Shown here one piece after another: positions 19,753-28,775 of a DNA stretch of 64,000 nucleotides; within the stretch, counting starts at the first letter, position 1; each line of letters starts with the position of its first letter. A program made the translations under genes and the position numbers. The notes under the pieces were generated by a model, which saw nothing but the letters and a program-made list of their open reading frames with translations, was not told where the DNA came from and searched no databases. Source of the DNA: Methylophaga sp. (GTDB taxonomy: Bacteria; Pseudomonadota; Gammaproteobacteria; Nitrosococcales; Methylophagaceae); NCBI RefSeq assembly GCF_009711715.1, contig NZ_VENF01000003.1:1-64000 (forward strand), written 5' to 3'.

Positions 19753-20957
19753 ATTCATCTCAACCTGATATCCGCTCGCTGATTCTGTTTCTCGCCGCTT
19801 TAACGGCGATGACACCGCTGGCTATTGATGCCTATCTGCCGGCCATGCCCGAAATGTCAGCATTTTTTAATGTCAGCATTCATGACACTGAGTTGTCCCT
19901 CAGTCTGTTTCTGGCCGGCTTTGCTGTCGGTCAGATTGTAGGAGGTCCCTTTTCCGACCACTTCGGCCGCCGTGCTGCCACGGGTATCGGCATCAGCCTG
20001 TTTTGCCTGGGGACGCTGGGAATTATTTTCAGTCCGACCATGGAATGGGTCTGGGCCTGTCGTGTACTGGAAGCCTTTGGCGGTGGCCTCGCCGTAGTGA
20101 ACTCGGCCGCGGTAATACGGGATTTAAGTAAAGGCCAGGAAAGCGCGCGTCATCTGTCGAATATGGCCATCATTATGATGCTGGCCCCCCTGCTGGCCCC
20201 CCTTATCGGCATGTTGCTGTTGAAGTTCAGTGGCTGGCGGCTGATTTTTGACTTCCTGCTGGCTTACGGACTCATTATCGGCAGCACACTGTTTTTCAAG
20301 CTTCCCGAAACCCGGCGCATCGGCAACGAGAGGCCCAGTGCTTTCAGACGCTACAAAATGGTTCTCAGTAATCGCTTTGCTGTGGGGTTTATCTTTTCTC
20401 AGTGTTTTGCGCTAGGTGGCATGTTTGCTTTTATCACCGGCTCTCCAGCAGTGTATATAGGCTATTTCGGGGTCAGCGAAACGGTGTATCCGTTTCTGTT
20501 TGGTATCAATGTGGTCGCCATGATGCTGTTTAACCGGCTTAATCTGCGCCTGTTGCACAAGTACCGGCCCCAGCAGATCCTCAGTGTGGGGCAGACAGGC
20601 CAACTGCTGACAGCCTCATTGCTGTTGCTTTATATCAGTCTCAGTCCGGCGCCTTCGCTCATTATCGTCATTCCACTGATTATTGTGTTTATCGGCATTA
20701 TGGGTCTGATTGTTTCCAATGCGACCTCAAGCACCGTGGAATACTTCCCGACCAACAGTGCGACCGCAACAGCTTTGCTCGGTGCCTCCGGTTTTGCCAC
20801 CGGCGCCGTCAGCGGCTCTCTGGTCGGTATTCTGGGTGATGGCACACCATGGCCAATGACCCTGGTGATGTTCAGTTGCGCATTAACCGCACCTTTGCTG
20901 CGCTGCTTGATGCAGTGTGGTGCAGCTAATGAGGAAGACGCAAAGACTAGCCACTAA
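19749..20957 (+). CDS. Bcr/CflA-family drug efflux transporter (MFS)
   Basis: A 402-residue major facilitator protein with about twelve membrane helices. TPLAIDAYLPAMPEM at the start is the Bcr/CflA signature, GPFSDHFGRRAATG (about 66-79) is the MFS motif A between helices 2 and 3, and VIRDLS follows helix 4. Relatives export drugs, dipeptides or sulfonamides; the substrate here is unknown. It is translationally coupled to marR and ends in an 11-base overlap with the convergent DUF815 gene. Confidence 0.93.
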   Translation: MNSSQPDIRSLILFLAALTAMTPLAIDAYLPAMPEMSAFFNVSIHDTELSLSLFLAGFAVGQIVGGPFSDHFGRRAATGIGISLFCLGTLGIIFSPTMEWVWACRVLEAFGGGLAVVNSAAVIRDLSKGQESARHLSNMAIIMMLAPLLAPLIGMLLLKFSGWRLIFDFLLAYGLIIGSTLFFKLPETRRIGNERPSAFRRYKMVLSNRFAVGFIFSQCFALGGMFAFITGSPAVYIGYFGVSETVYPFLFGINVVAMMLFNRLNLRLLHKYRPQQILSVGQTGQLLTASLLLLYISLSPAPSLIIVIPLIIVFIGIMGLIVSNATSSTVEYFPTNSATATALLGASGFATGAVSGSLVGILGDGTPWPMTLVMFSCALTAPLLRCLMQCGAANEEDAKTSH

Positions 20958-21723
20958 TTCTGGCACGGTAATATTGATAAAACTGTTTCGCGGTGCGGCC
21001 ACTGTGACTACCCCTTCCCATCGCATACAGTCTCGCGGCTTCGTGGAGTTGCTGCTGATCGATCTCTAGCCCGGCGAACAGGGATTCAACAATCGCGAAG
21101 TAGTTCTCCCAGTTGGCCGGATAGAAGGACAGATTGAGTCCGAACCGATCCGATAAGGCGAGTTTATCTTCGAGGCTGTCAGCATAATGCACTTCACCAT
21201 CAACCAGGCCACTGAGCTGATTTTCCGAGCGTTTTTCCGGCAATAGATGACGACGGTTGGAAGTCGCATAAAGACGAACATGCTCTGGTGGCAGTTCCAG
21301 TCCGCCTTCCAGCAGGGACTTGAGCGGTTTGTAGGTCGACTCCCCTTCTTCAAAAGATAAATCATCACAGAAAACCACAAACCGAAACTGATTGTCGGCC
21401 TCTTCCAGTGAGTCCAGAATTTCCGGCAGATGACCGACCTCATCTTTATCCAACTGCAACATGCGCAGTCCATCACTTGCCATTTCATTCAACATGGCTT
21501 TGATCAAGGAAGATTTACCGGTGCCGCGTGCACCCCATAACATCGCGTGATTGCTGGTCTTTCCCTGAATAAAGTGCCGTGTATTATCCAGTAATGCCTG
21601 TTTCTGTTTGTCGATGCCTTTAAGTTCTGCCAGCCGGACTGGATCCAGCCGTTCTACCGGTTTCAGCTTCTGACTGTGACTACGCCATACCGCAGCATAA
21701 TATTGATGCCAGTCAACACGCAT
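20947..21723 (-). CDS. DUF815-family AAA+ ATPase
   Basis: A 258-residue P-loop ATPase of the DUF815 family. Walker A is GARGTGKSS (about 64-72); FVVFCDDLSFEEGE carries the Walker B-like acidic residues, and RLYATSNRRHLLPE is the sensor region. Its role is unknown; context gives no clear partner. The ATG at 21723 (MRVDWHQYY) has GAGG five bases upstream; a longer open frame continues to 21876 but without a ribosome site. The 3' end overlaps the bcr-like gene by 11 bases tail to tail. Confidence 0.85.
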   Translation of the reverse strand: MRVDWHQYYAAVWRSHSQKLKPVERLDPVRLAELKGIDKQKQALLDNTRHFIQGKTSNHAMLWGARGTGKSSLIKAMLNEMASDGLRMLQLDKDEVGHLPEILDSLEEADNQFRFVVFCDDLSFEEGESTYKPLKSLLEGGLELPPEHVRLYATSNRRHLLPEKRSENQLSGLVDGEVHYADSLEDKLALSDRFGLNLSFYPANWENYFAIVESLFAGLEIDQQQLHEAARLYAMGRGSHSGRTAKQFYQYYRARISG

Positions 21724-21877
21724 AAAGACCTCAAACATGAATATAAATGTCTTAGCATAGCATCGACGAATACGATTTAAGCGATTGCCATCAAAAAATG
21801 AATGATTTGCGCTCAGATGAGAGCGTAACAAGGCTTTTGTGACGTCCCTAAGTTTTTGATTGGGACTGAAATGCAAT

Positions 21878-21905
21878 ACACCACCGGGCGTTACCCCGGT
21901 GGTGT
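21878..21905. terminator. GC-rich hairpin after the secreted repeat-protein gene
   Basis: ACACCACCGGG (21878-21888) pairs with CCCGGTGGTGT (21895-21905), 11 pairs with a six-base loop. It lies just after the minus-strand gene that ends at 21915. The T-run follows on the plus strand (21911-21916), while on the minus strand only ATTGCATTT follows, so terminator strength for the minus-strand gene is uncertain. Confidence 0.6.
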
Positions 21906-21914
21906 GATGATTTT

Positions 21915-22853
21915 TTACAGTAAACCACTTAACAGCGGGCCGGTTGATAATGCCGAATCACCTGAAGCTGAGACTTCGGCATCCGCATCAGCACTGGCGC
22001 TGCCACTCACATCCAGCAATCCGCCTGTCAGGCCATCGGCAGTATCAGTCACCGTACCCAGTACTTCAGTCCCTGGCAAAGCACCACCTGTCAGTCCACC
22101 TACAGTACCGGTGACAGTATCAATAACGCCAGTGCCCGGCAGTTCACCACCAGTCACACCGTCCACAGTACCCGTTACTGTACCCAGTACATCTGTACCC
22201 AGCAGGTCCCCACCAGTGACGCCAGCAACGGTGTCATTGACGGTACCGACAGCATCAACACTTCCGACCAGACCAGTCGCAGTATCAACAGTGGCATCAA
22301 CCAGACTCACAGAGGTATCAACGGCACCCCCGGCCAACACTGTCACGTTATCGACAGTATCGGAGGCCAGGCCAGTCGCACCATCAGTAAGACCACTGAC
22401 ACCAGCCACATCCTCAACGCCGCTCAGAGCACCACCGGCAACGGCTTTGGTCTCCTGAACCACCGTACCAGTAAGGGCGACGGTGTCATCTGCTGTTGTC
22501 TTAACAACCGTTTTGGTTGCTTCGACTTTTGACACGACACCTGCTACGCGGTCTTCAGCACCAATTAAGGATTTAGTGTCACCGACTGCACCTTCAACGA
22601 TGCTGACGGCGCCGCTCACGGTATCTTCTTCACCAGTCAAAGCGACGACACCGGCAACGGTTTCTTCGGCAACGGCTTGCGTGTCAGCCACTAAACCGGT
22701 TGCCGCCTGCTTGCCACCTGCAACCGTGCCTTCAACAGCAGCAACGACATCATCCGTTGGCAGTCCACTATCCAACTCCACCGCAGAAGCGGTAAAGGAC
22801 AGGGAAAGTCCTGCAGCAATAAGACAGGACGATAAAATACTTCTTTTTTGCAT
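21915..22853 (-). CDS. Secreted low-complexity repeat protein, possible passenger of the adjacent TpsB transporter
   Basis: A 312-residue protein with a clear signal peptide (MQKRSILSSCLIAAGLSLSF, cut likely after TASA). The mature part is almost only Ala, Gly, Val, Thr, Asp, Ser, Leu and Glu, with two Lys-poor halves. Degenerate repeats of the form GTVTxTVDGxTGGxLPGTxVL lie at about residues 215-285. The same TVTxTVDGLTGG motif recurs in the lipoprotein encoded at 24864-26237, so the two are related. They recall the middle region of bacterial collagen-like proteins (Collagen_mid type), but I see no Gly-X-Y collagen tract and no hemagglutinin TPS domain. It starts 141 bases after the tpsB-type gene and has a strong GAGGAG ribosome site. 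Function not known; surface adhesin or matrix protein is a guess. Confidence 0.8.
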   Translation of the reverse strand: MQKRSILSSCLIAAGLSLSFTASAVELDSGLPTDDVVAAVEGTVAGGKQAATGLVADTQAVAEETVAGVVALTGEEDTVSGAVSIVEGAVGDTKSLIGAEDRVAGVVSKVEATKTVVKTTADDTVALTGTVVQETKAVAGGALSGVEDVAGVSGLTDGATGLASDTVDNVTVLAGGAVDTSVSLVDATVDTATGLVGSVDAVGTVNDTVAGVTGGDLLGTDVLGTVTGTVDGVTGGELPGTGVIDTVTGTVGGLTGGALPGTEVLGTVTDTADGLTGGLLDVSGSASADADAEVSASGDSALSTGPLLSGLL

Positions 22854-22994
22854 CTCTCACTCCTCATTTCTCAACTTAGCCATGAGACATCATGACCGGT
22901 GCACAAACACCAATTCCGTTTTTAACATATCTACGCTACAAACAAAACGAAAATACGGAATAATGAGAAACTGTTGGCTGTTTTTTTCTGAATA

Positions 22995-24674
22995 TCAGAA
23001 TTGCCAGCGAAGCTTGATGTTGTAAATCGGGCTTCGGTCCCCCGTTTCAAAGTGGGCATCCCCCAATGGCTTGGCATACTCCAGTCCCAGCGTGTAGGTA
23101 TTCGTGTCCGTGATATCAATACCAGCTGCAGCAGACACCAGTTCCTGTTCTATGTCGCTGGCGCGGAGTTCAGTGCGGGCCACATCAAACACGAGGTAAG
23201 GTTCTATGCGTTTGATAACCCGCATGGGGATGGCTTGCAGGTATCGTAACTCCAGTTCCCCTGCCATGCCTTTATCCCCCTGTGCCTGACCATCGGGATA
23301 ACCACGGCCATATCGGGGACCACCATAACGAATCTGCTCAGCGGACGGCAGGATATCGTCAGACCAGAATAAATTGGCCTTGGTCTGCACCCGCCATTTC
23401 GGGCTAATCATATATCGCCAGAGACCATCCAGCCTGACGCTATTGAAATGAATCGTCTCGCTGCCCGAGCGGGTGCCATTGGCATCGGTGATACTGTTTT
23501 TACTTTTACCAAGTTCAATACCCTGCTTAATACTGCCGGATAGGCTGAAGATCTGGCGAGTTAACTGTTTAGTCCATACCGTATTCAGTTCCAATGCGGA
23601 ATAGCGCAGTTCCTTCTCTATTTCCACGGCCTCCCCCAAACCATCCTCGCGCTGCAATTCATAAAGCGCTTCCTCATCCAGATATTGCAGATTGCTGCCA
23701 ATCCACCATGAGGATTTTTTGGATAAATGCAGTGGATATTTCACCCCGGCCCGCAGCCTGTCACGATCTTTGTTTTCCTGATAATTCAACGGAATATCCG
23801 CTACAAAAATTCGATCATCGCCTTCACTTTCAAAGTGATTGCCGGCTACTTCCAGCTTTAGTCCATCAGTTCCCAGGTCCTGCTGATAATTTAGCGCATA
23901 ATATTCTTCGACAGTATCGTTGGGGAGTAAGGTTGTCAGCGTTAATTTATCGCCATAAGCCGTTAATGAATTAAATGTCACACCGGGTAAAAGCTTGAGT
24001 TCTTCATGCTTGCTATCATCGAAACCAAGCGAAGTCTCGAACCAGTCAGCACTGACTTCCTCCACCCGCACCGTTGTCGCGCCCCCCAGGGTCTTGGGCT
24101 TCGGCACACGGATTTTAAACTTGTAGCCCGGGGTCGCTTCAATCAGACGGACATAACGCTCAAAAGTCCTGAGCGTGAGCGGTTTTTCTCCCTCCATCCG
24201 CGCTGCCAGTTTTTCTACCCTTAACCTGACGTCTTCATCTGCTATAACGATTTCTTTACGGGCGATATAGCCTTCAACCAGCACAATGGTTAACACGCCG
24301 GAGGCGGTGTTCTGTTTGGGCAAAAAAGCAAATGATAGGGCGTAACCGGCTTCTTTGTAGCGCGCCGTAATAGTTCGCAATACAGCAACAATCTCTGCTT
24401 TGGTCACATCCTGGCCGATAAGGGGCTTCACCATTTCAGCCAATTGCTCCAGAGAAAACACGGTGCCACCCTGAAACTGGATTTTTTCGACTCTTACCGT
24501 ATCGACCTGCTTTGCCGTGCTCAGGCTCTCATCTGCCGGTAAATCAATCTCTGTTTTCTCTTTTTCAATAAATTCCTGCCCTGCCTCATCCACAATAAAG
24601 GGCGGTTCCACTGCCCAGACAGAGCCTGTTATCAATAAGCTGAAAAAAAGTGTCTTTGTTAGCATTGATTTCAT
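22995..24674 (-). CDS. ShlB/FhaC/HecB-family outer-membrane transporter (two-partner secretion TpsB)
   Basis: A 559-residue outer-membrane beta-barrel of the Omp85/TpsB superfamily. The signal peptide covers about residues 1-19 (LFFSLLITGSVWA); a POTRA domain lies near 55-135 (VRVEKIQFQGGTVFSLEQLAE, ITARYKEAGY, VLVEGYI), a second POTRA-like part follows, and the barrel runs to a terminal Phe (IKLRWQF). GGPRYGRGYPDGQAQGDKG holds the RGY motif of the barrel lid loop. TpsB proteins move one large partner across the outer membrane. No TpsA with a canonical N-terminal TPS domain is next to it; instead two repeat proteins flank it. I chose the ATG at 24674 because AGG lies six bases upstream; ATGs at 24677 and 24665 also exist. 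Confidence 0.93.
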   Translation of the reverse strand: MKSMLTKTLFFSLLITGSVWAVEPPFIVDEAGQEFIEKEKTEIDLPADESLSTAKQVDTVRVEKIQFQGGTVFSLEQLAEMVKPLIGQDVTKAEIVAVLRTITARYKEAGYALSFAFLPKQNTASGVLTIVLVEGYIARKEIVIADEDVRLRVEKLAARMEGEKPLTLRTFERYVRLIEATPGYKFKIRVPKPKTLGGATTVRVEEVSADWFETSLGFDDSKHEELKLLPGVTFNSLTAYGDKLTLTTLLPNDTVEEYYALNYQQDLGTDGLKLEVAGNHFESEGDDRIFVADIPLNYQENKDRDRLRAGVKYPLHLSKKSSWWIGSNLQYLDEEALYELQREDGLGEAVEIEKELRYSALELNTVWTKQLTRQIFSLSGSIKQGIELGKSKNSITDANGTRSGSETIHFNSVRLDGLWRYMISPKWRVQTKANLFWSDDILPSAEQIRYGGPRYGRGYPDGQAQGDKGMAGELELRYLQAIPMRVIKRIEPYLVFDVARTELRASDIEQELVSAAAGIDITDTNTYTLGLEYAKPLGDAHFETGDRSPIYNIKLRWQF

Positions 24675-24714
24675 CATTAACCTGGTCTTCCGTGAAACAA
24701 AAGAATACTTAGGC

Positions 24715-24751
24715 AAAAAAAAGGTGTGGCAACAGGGACCATTGCCACACC
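24715..24751 (-). terminator. Strong rho-independent terminator between the repeat lipoprotein and the TpsB gene
   Basis: GGTGTGGCAA (24723-24732) pairs with TTGCCACACC (24742-24751), ten pairs, followed on the minus strand by eight T. It lies about 110 bases after the lipoprotein stop and 40 bases before the tpsB-type start, so the lipoprotein would be made in excess over the transporter or from a separate transcript. Confidence 0.9.
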
Positions 24752-24863
24752 CAGTGAGGCTATGAGGCTCAACAAACTGTGCCTTCACTCTGTTTGATAG
24801 CATCGCAAGCAAGGCGGTGAGAACAGCTTGTTAACGCAATCTTCAATGTTCGCCTGTGAATGA

Positions 24864-26237
24864 TTAAAGAACGCCTCCCAGTATCGGATCCAACAGCGCA
24901 TCATCGACTTGATCGACAAGACCATCATCACTGCCATCACCGCCGCCAGTATCAAGCAAGCCACCGGTGACGCCATCGACCGTATCAGTCACACCGCCAA
25001 GTAAGTCATCACCGCCGGTCAGACCATCGACTGTGTCTGTCACACCGCCAAGTAGCTCATCACCACCAGTGAGGCCATCAACCGTATCGGTAACCGTGCC
25101 GACTACACCATCTGTGCCACCCAGCAGGCCGCCCTCATCACCGGTCAGACCATCCACCGTATCGGTGACTGTGCCGACAATACCTTCAGTGTCACCCAGC
25201 AAACCACCTTCACCACCGGTCAGACCATCAACGGTATCGGTGACTGTGCCGACAACACCATCTGTGCCTCTCAATAGATCACCATCACCCGAGCCAGGCA
25301 CCGGCAAGCCACTGGTATCCAATAAACCTGCCAGATCAAACAGTTCGCCCTCACCGGTTTCACTAACTGATAAAATGCCACCGGTATCGATGACAAGTTG
25401 ACCGACACCTTCAACAGTGCCACCGACCCCAGCTAATACCGCATTATTTTCGTCTTCAAGATCATTGCCCAACACGACGACCGCTGTGTCGGCTTCGGTC
25501 AGTATATTGTTGGCAATAGGCCCCACAACCAGTGCTTCACCAACCACTTGCGTTGTGCCACCAATATTGCTGACCAGTGGTCTGACTACAGCGGTCAGTT
25601 CAGTTGTCAAGCCGCTTAAATGACCATCTTCCTGGGTAAATGCCACGGTCAGCGTCTCTCCTGTTTCGGTGACTACTCCGCCCAGTGAATCTACGCTGCC
25701 ACCTAACTCTGTCAGCAAACCGGTAGACTCATCAATTTGAGCAAAAACCGGTAAAGTGTTCAGACTCTCGACAGTATTTCCGGTAGAAGAAACGGCCTCA
25801 CCGGTTTCAGACACAGCACCTGAAACGCCAGCCAGCGTAGTACCGATGGCATTGTCATTCTCGCTCAGTGAGCCAAGCCCATCACTCAGGCCATCTCCAA
25901 TACTGCTCACTGCCTCACCAGTGTTACTCAAAATTTCACCGGTACCACTGGTCACTTCACCAGTTCCCAGTATGTCTATCTGGCTCACAGTGCCGCCCAG
26001 TGTTGTTACTGTTGTCCCCACACTGTCAACAATACCACCACCATCATCAACCAAAGTTTCGACCCCTGTGGTGGTACCGTCACCATCGCCACCGCCGCCA
26101 CCTGTGTCGCCACCACCGTCGACCATCTCACCGCCGCCAGTGTTTTTGACTGATTTACTACTACTGCCGCTACAACCTATTGCTAAAGATAAAAGCAAGC
26201 CTATTGTTATGATTTGAGCTAATTTCGTTTTTTGCAT
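24864..26237 (-). CDS. Repeat-rich surface lipoprotein
   Basis: A 457-residue protein with a lipoprotein signal peptide; the lipobox LAIGC puts the lipidated Cys at about residue 22. A Gly/Ser/Asp linker (about 23-60) is followed by weakly periodic Gly-Thr-Val-Ser-rich sequence (STGxxxSxGG-type blocks) and then near-perfect repeats (residues about 325-426) built on VGTVTDTVDGLTGG. The mature protein is strongly acidic and almost free of Lys and Arg. It resembles the middle region of bacterial collagen-like proteins, but no collagen tract is seen. GGAGAG sits just before the ATG at 26237, and MQK starts both this protein and its relative at 21915-22853. Function unknown; Asp-rich repeats could bind calcium, which is inference. 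Confidence 0.8.
   Translation of the reverse strand: MQKTKLAQIITIGLLLSLAIGCSGSSSKSVKNTGGGEMVDGGGDTGGGGGDGDGTTTGVETLVDDGGGIVDSVGTTVTTLGGTVSQIDILGTGEVTSGTGEILSNTGEAVSSIGDGLSDGLGSLSENDNAIGTTLAGVSGAVSETGEAVSSTGNTVESLNTLPVFAQIDESTGLLTELGGSVDSLGGVVTETGETLTVAFTQEDGHLSGLTTELTAVVRPLVSNIGGTTQVVGEALVVGPIANNILTEADTAVVVLGNDLEDENNAVLAGVGGTVEGVGQLVIDTGGILSVSETGEGELFDLAGLLDTSGLPVPGSGDGDLLRGTDGVVGTVTDTVDGLTGGEGGLLGDTEGIVGTVTDTVDGLTGDEGGLLGGTDGVVGTVTDTVDGLTGGDELLGGVTDTVDGLTGGDDLLGGVTDTVDGVTGGLLDTGGGDGSDDGLVDQVDDALLDPILGGVL
24960..25265 (-). repeat. Tandem coding repeats: three 72-75-base units, then shorter units
   Basis: Within the lipoprotein gene three units of about 25 codons (TDGVVGTVTDTVDGLTGGEG type) are followed by 17-codon units (VTDTVDGLTGGDDLLGG type) and a final partial unit. 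The units are alike in DNA as well as in protein, so length change by recombination or slippage is likely between strains. Confidence 0.9.
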
Positions 26238-26276
26238 CTCTCCACCCTCTACAAAGGATTAATTACTCCATTAAAA

Positions 26277-26295
26277 CGAATATTTGATATATTCG
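26277..26295. promoter_or_regulatory. Perfect inverted repeat upstream of the repeat lipoprotein
   Basis: CGAATAT (26277-26283) and ATATTCG (26289-26295) are exact inverted arms with a five-base spacer, 40 bases before the lipoprotein start, where an operator would lie. No regulator gene is adjacent. Confidence 0.5.
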
Positions 26296-26435
26296 ATACC
26301 TTCATTGGCGATAATAACGAAAACTTTAGCAATATACTAACTGTTTTTCCGTTTTGTGAGATAAATCACATTTCGTTTAAATTCATAGGAACATCAGATT
26401 TATAAGTAAAAATGCTATGCCACTGAATTCAAGGC

Positions 26436-26465
26436 AAAAAAAAGCCCCGGCTATTTAGCCGGGGC
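26436..26465 (-). terminator. Rho-independent terminator after pnp
   Basis: GCCCCGGCTA (26444-26453) pairs with TAGCCGGGGC (26456-26465) and is followed on the minus strand by eight T. It lies 30 bases after the pnp stop. Four T on the plus side may allow some bidirectional action. Confidence 0.92.
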
Positions 26466-26494
26466 TTTTCTGGTTTAGCTGATTAGCAGATCAA

Positions 26495-28588
26495 TCAGTC
26501 TTCGGCAGTCTCATTAACCGCTTTCATGCTCAGGCGAATACGTCCCTGACGATCCACTTCCAGGACTTTCACTTTGATCATATCGCCTTCAGACAGCTTG
26601 TCACCGACATTCTCAACGCGTTCTTCAGAAATCTGTGAGATATGCACCAGGCCATCTTTACCCGGCAGGATAGTGACGAAAGCACCGAAGTCCATCAGTT
26701 TGGCAACACGACCTTCGTAGATTTTGCCAACTTCCACTTCTGCAGTGATGTCTTCAATACGGCGCAGGGCAGCCTGACCGGCATCATAATCTGCAGAGAA
26801 GATCATCACGGTACCGTCATCCTGAATATCAATGGTAGCACCGGTTTCTTCTGTAATGGCACGGATTGTGGCACCACCCTTGCCGATAACATCGCGGATT
26901 TTCTCTGCATTGATCTTAACGGTAATGATACGTGGCGCAAATTTCGACATCTCGGTACGATGCGTGGAAATAACGGCATTCATCTTGTCGAGAATGTGCA
27001 TACGGCCATCGCGCGCCTGTGCCAGTGCAGTACGCATGATTTCTTCGTTGATACCTTCAATCTTGATATCCATCTGCAGCGCGGTCACACCTTTTTCCGT
27101 ACCGGCCACTTTAAAGTCCATATCACCGAGGTGATCTTCATCACCGAGGATATCAGTCAGTACTGCATAACCGTCTGTTTCTTTAATCAGCCCCATGGCA
27201 ATACCGGCAACCGGGGCTTTAATCGGCACACCGGCGTCCATCAGTGCCAGACTGGTGCCGCAAACAGAAGCCATAGAGCTTGAGCCATTTGACTCGGTGA
27301 TTTCAGAAACCACCCGAACGACATAAGGGAACTCTTCGGCTGTTGGCATCACCGCAGCGATACCACGCTTCGCCAGTTTACCATGGCCGATTTCACGGCG
27401 TTTCGGTGAACCGACAAAACCGGTTTCACCAACACAGTATGGCGGGAAGTTGTAGTGCAGCATGAAACGGTCACGATATTCACCTTCTACCGCGTCAATC
27501 ATCTGTGCATCACGTTCCGCACCCAGAGTCGCAACCACCATTGCCTGAGTTTCACCTCGGGTAAACAGGGCAGAACCATGGACACGCGGTAACAGCGTTG
27601 TTTCTACAAAGATAGGACGCACGCTGCTGGTGTCACGACCATCGATACGCGGTTCACCGGCGATGATTCTGCCACGAACCAGTTCTTTCTCCAGTTTAGA
27701 GAAAACATTCTTGACCTGTTCTTCAGTCACCTCTGACTCTTCGGTCACCAGCGCTTCAACAGCCGCACTGCGGACCTTGCTCAATTGATCCAGACGAGCC
27801 AGTTTGTCACTGATGGCATAGGCTTCTTTAATGCCTTCATAAGCCTGTGCTTTAACTGTGTTGTAAAGTGTTTCGTCTTTCTCCGGCGCAGTCCAGTCCC
27901 AGGCAGGTTTGCCGGCTTCAGCCTGCAGTTCCTTGACCAGGTTGATAGCGGTCTGCATTTGTTGGTGGCCGAACATAACCGAGCCCAGCATGACTTCTTC
28001 AGGCAGTTCTGAAGCTTCTGATTCCACCATCAACACAGCGCTTTCAGTACCGGCAACAACCAGATCCAGGGCACTGTTGTCTAACTGTGCTTTAGCAGGA
28101 TTCAGAACATATTGACCATCAACGTAGCCGACTCGGGCCGCACCCAATGGGCCGTTGAATGGGATACCGGATATAGCCAGTGCCGCAGAAGCACCGATCA
28201 TGGCAGGGATATCAGGATCAATTGCCGGGTCCAGTGCGACCACAGTGGCAATGACCTGAACTTCATTAAGGAAGCCTTTCGGAAACAAGGGACGCAGCGG
28301 ACGGTCGATCAAACGGGAAGTCAGCGTTTCTTTCTCGCTAGGGCGACCTTCACGTTTGAAAAAGCCACCAGGAATTTTACCGGCAGCATAGGTCCGTTCC
28401 TGATAGTTAACGGTTAAAGGAAAAAAATCCTGGCCGGGAGAGACTTCTTTTTTACCGACCACAGTTACCAGTACCGATGTTTCGCCAAGGCTGGCAATAA
28501 CGGCACCGCCTGCCTGACGGGCAATTTTTCCGGTTTCCAGACTTAGCTGGTGTTCACCGAATTGAACTGTCTTCTTTACTGAGTTCAC
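26495..28588 (-). CDS. pnp: Polyribonucleotide nucleotidyltransferase (PNPase)
   Basis: 3'-5' phosphorolytic exoribonuclease, a core of the RNA degradosome. The product is 697 residues: two RNase PH-like domains ([31 protein letters not shown] in the first; [15 protein letters not shown] in the second) with a helical linker, then KH ([20 protein letters not shown]) and S1 ([26 protein letters not shown]). I chose the GTG at 28588 ([11 protein letters not shown]) because AAGGA lies seven bases upstream; the upstream open frame is not family-like. It follows rpsO, with a hairpin between them. Confidence 0.96.
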   Translation of the reverse strand: MNSVKKTVQFGEHQLSLETGKIARQAGGAVIASLGETSVLVTVVGKKEVSPGQDFFPLTVNYQERTYAAGKIPGGFFKREGRPSEKETLTSRLIDRPLRPLFPKGFLNEVQVIATVVALDPAIDPDIPAMIGASAALAISGIPFNGPLGAARVGYVDGQYVLNPAKAQLDNSALDLVVAGTESAVLMVESEASELPEEVMLGSVMFGHQQMQTAINLVKELQAEAGKPAWDWTAPEKDETLYNTVKAQAYEGIKEAYAISDKLARLDQLSKVRSAAVEALVTEESEVTEEQVKNVFSKLEKELVRGRIIAGEPRIDGRDTSSVRPIFVETTLLPRVHGSALFTRGETQAMVVATLGAERDAQMIDAVEGEYRDRFMLHYNFPPYCVGETGFVGSPKRREIGHGKLAKRGIAAVMPTAEEFPYVVRVVSEITESNGSSSMASVCGTSLALMDAGVPIKAPVAGIAMGLIKETDGYAVLTDILGDEDHLGDMDFKVAGTEKGVTALQMDIKIEGINEEIMRTALAQARDGRMHILDKMNAVISTHRTEMSKFAPRIITVKINAEKIRDVIGKGGATIRAITEETGATIDIQDDGTVMIFSADYDAGQAALRRIEDITAEVEVGKIYEGRVAKLMDFGAFVTILPGKDGLVHISQISEERVENVGDKLSEGDMIKVKVLEVDRQGRIRLSMKAVNETAED

Positions 28589-28667
28589 TCTTCTTTCCTT
28601 ATCTTTCTTCATTTTCAGTCCCGAACCTGTTCCGGCACTGATTAAAAACGACAAACTGTATAAACGA

Positions 28668-28704
28668 ATATGCCCCTGAAACTGCAACAGCTTCAGGGGC
28701 ATAT
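28668..28704 (-). ncRNA. Conserved-type hairpin in the rpsO-pnp intergenic mRNA
   Basis: ATATGCCCCTGAA (28668-28680) pairs perfectly with TTCAGGGGCATAT (28692-28704) around an 11-base loop. No clear T-run follows. In E. coli this intergenic region holds both the rpsO terminator and the RNase III hairpin through which PNPase represses its own synthesis, so this element is a good candidate for either. Confidence 0.6.
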
Positions 28705-28775
28705 CTTATATCTTCAACCCCGGCCTCTGAATGGCGATTGTGGGTCGTTGCATATAATCGGTCACTAGCTTCAAC

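Noticed and set aside
24967..26217. Ser/Pro/Thr-rich open frames opposite the repeat lipoprotein
   Set aside because: They arise from the low-complexity coding strand; the minus-strand frame has a lipobox, signal peptide and ribosome site.
21915..26237. True collagen-like (Gly-X-Y) proteins
   Set aside because: Repeats are TVDGLTGG-type with no continuous Gly every third residue, so triple-helix collagen is not supported.
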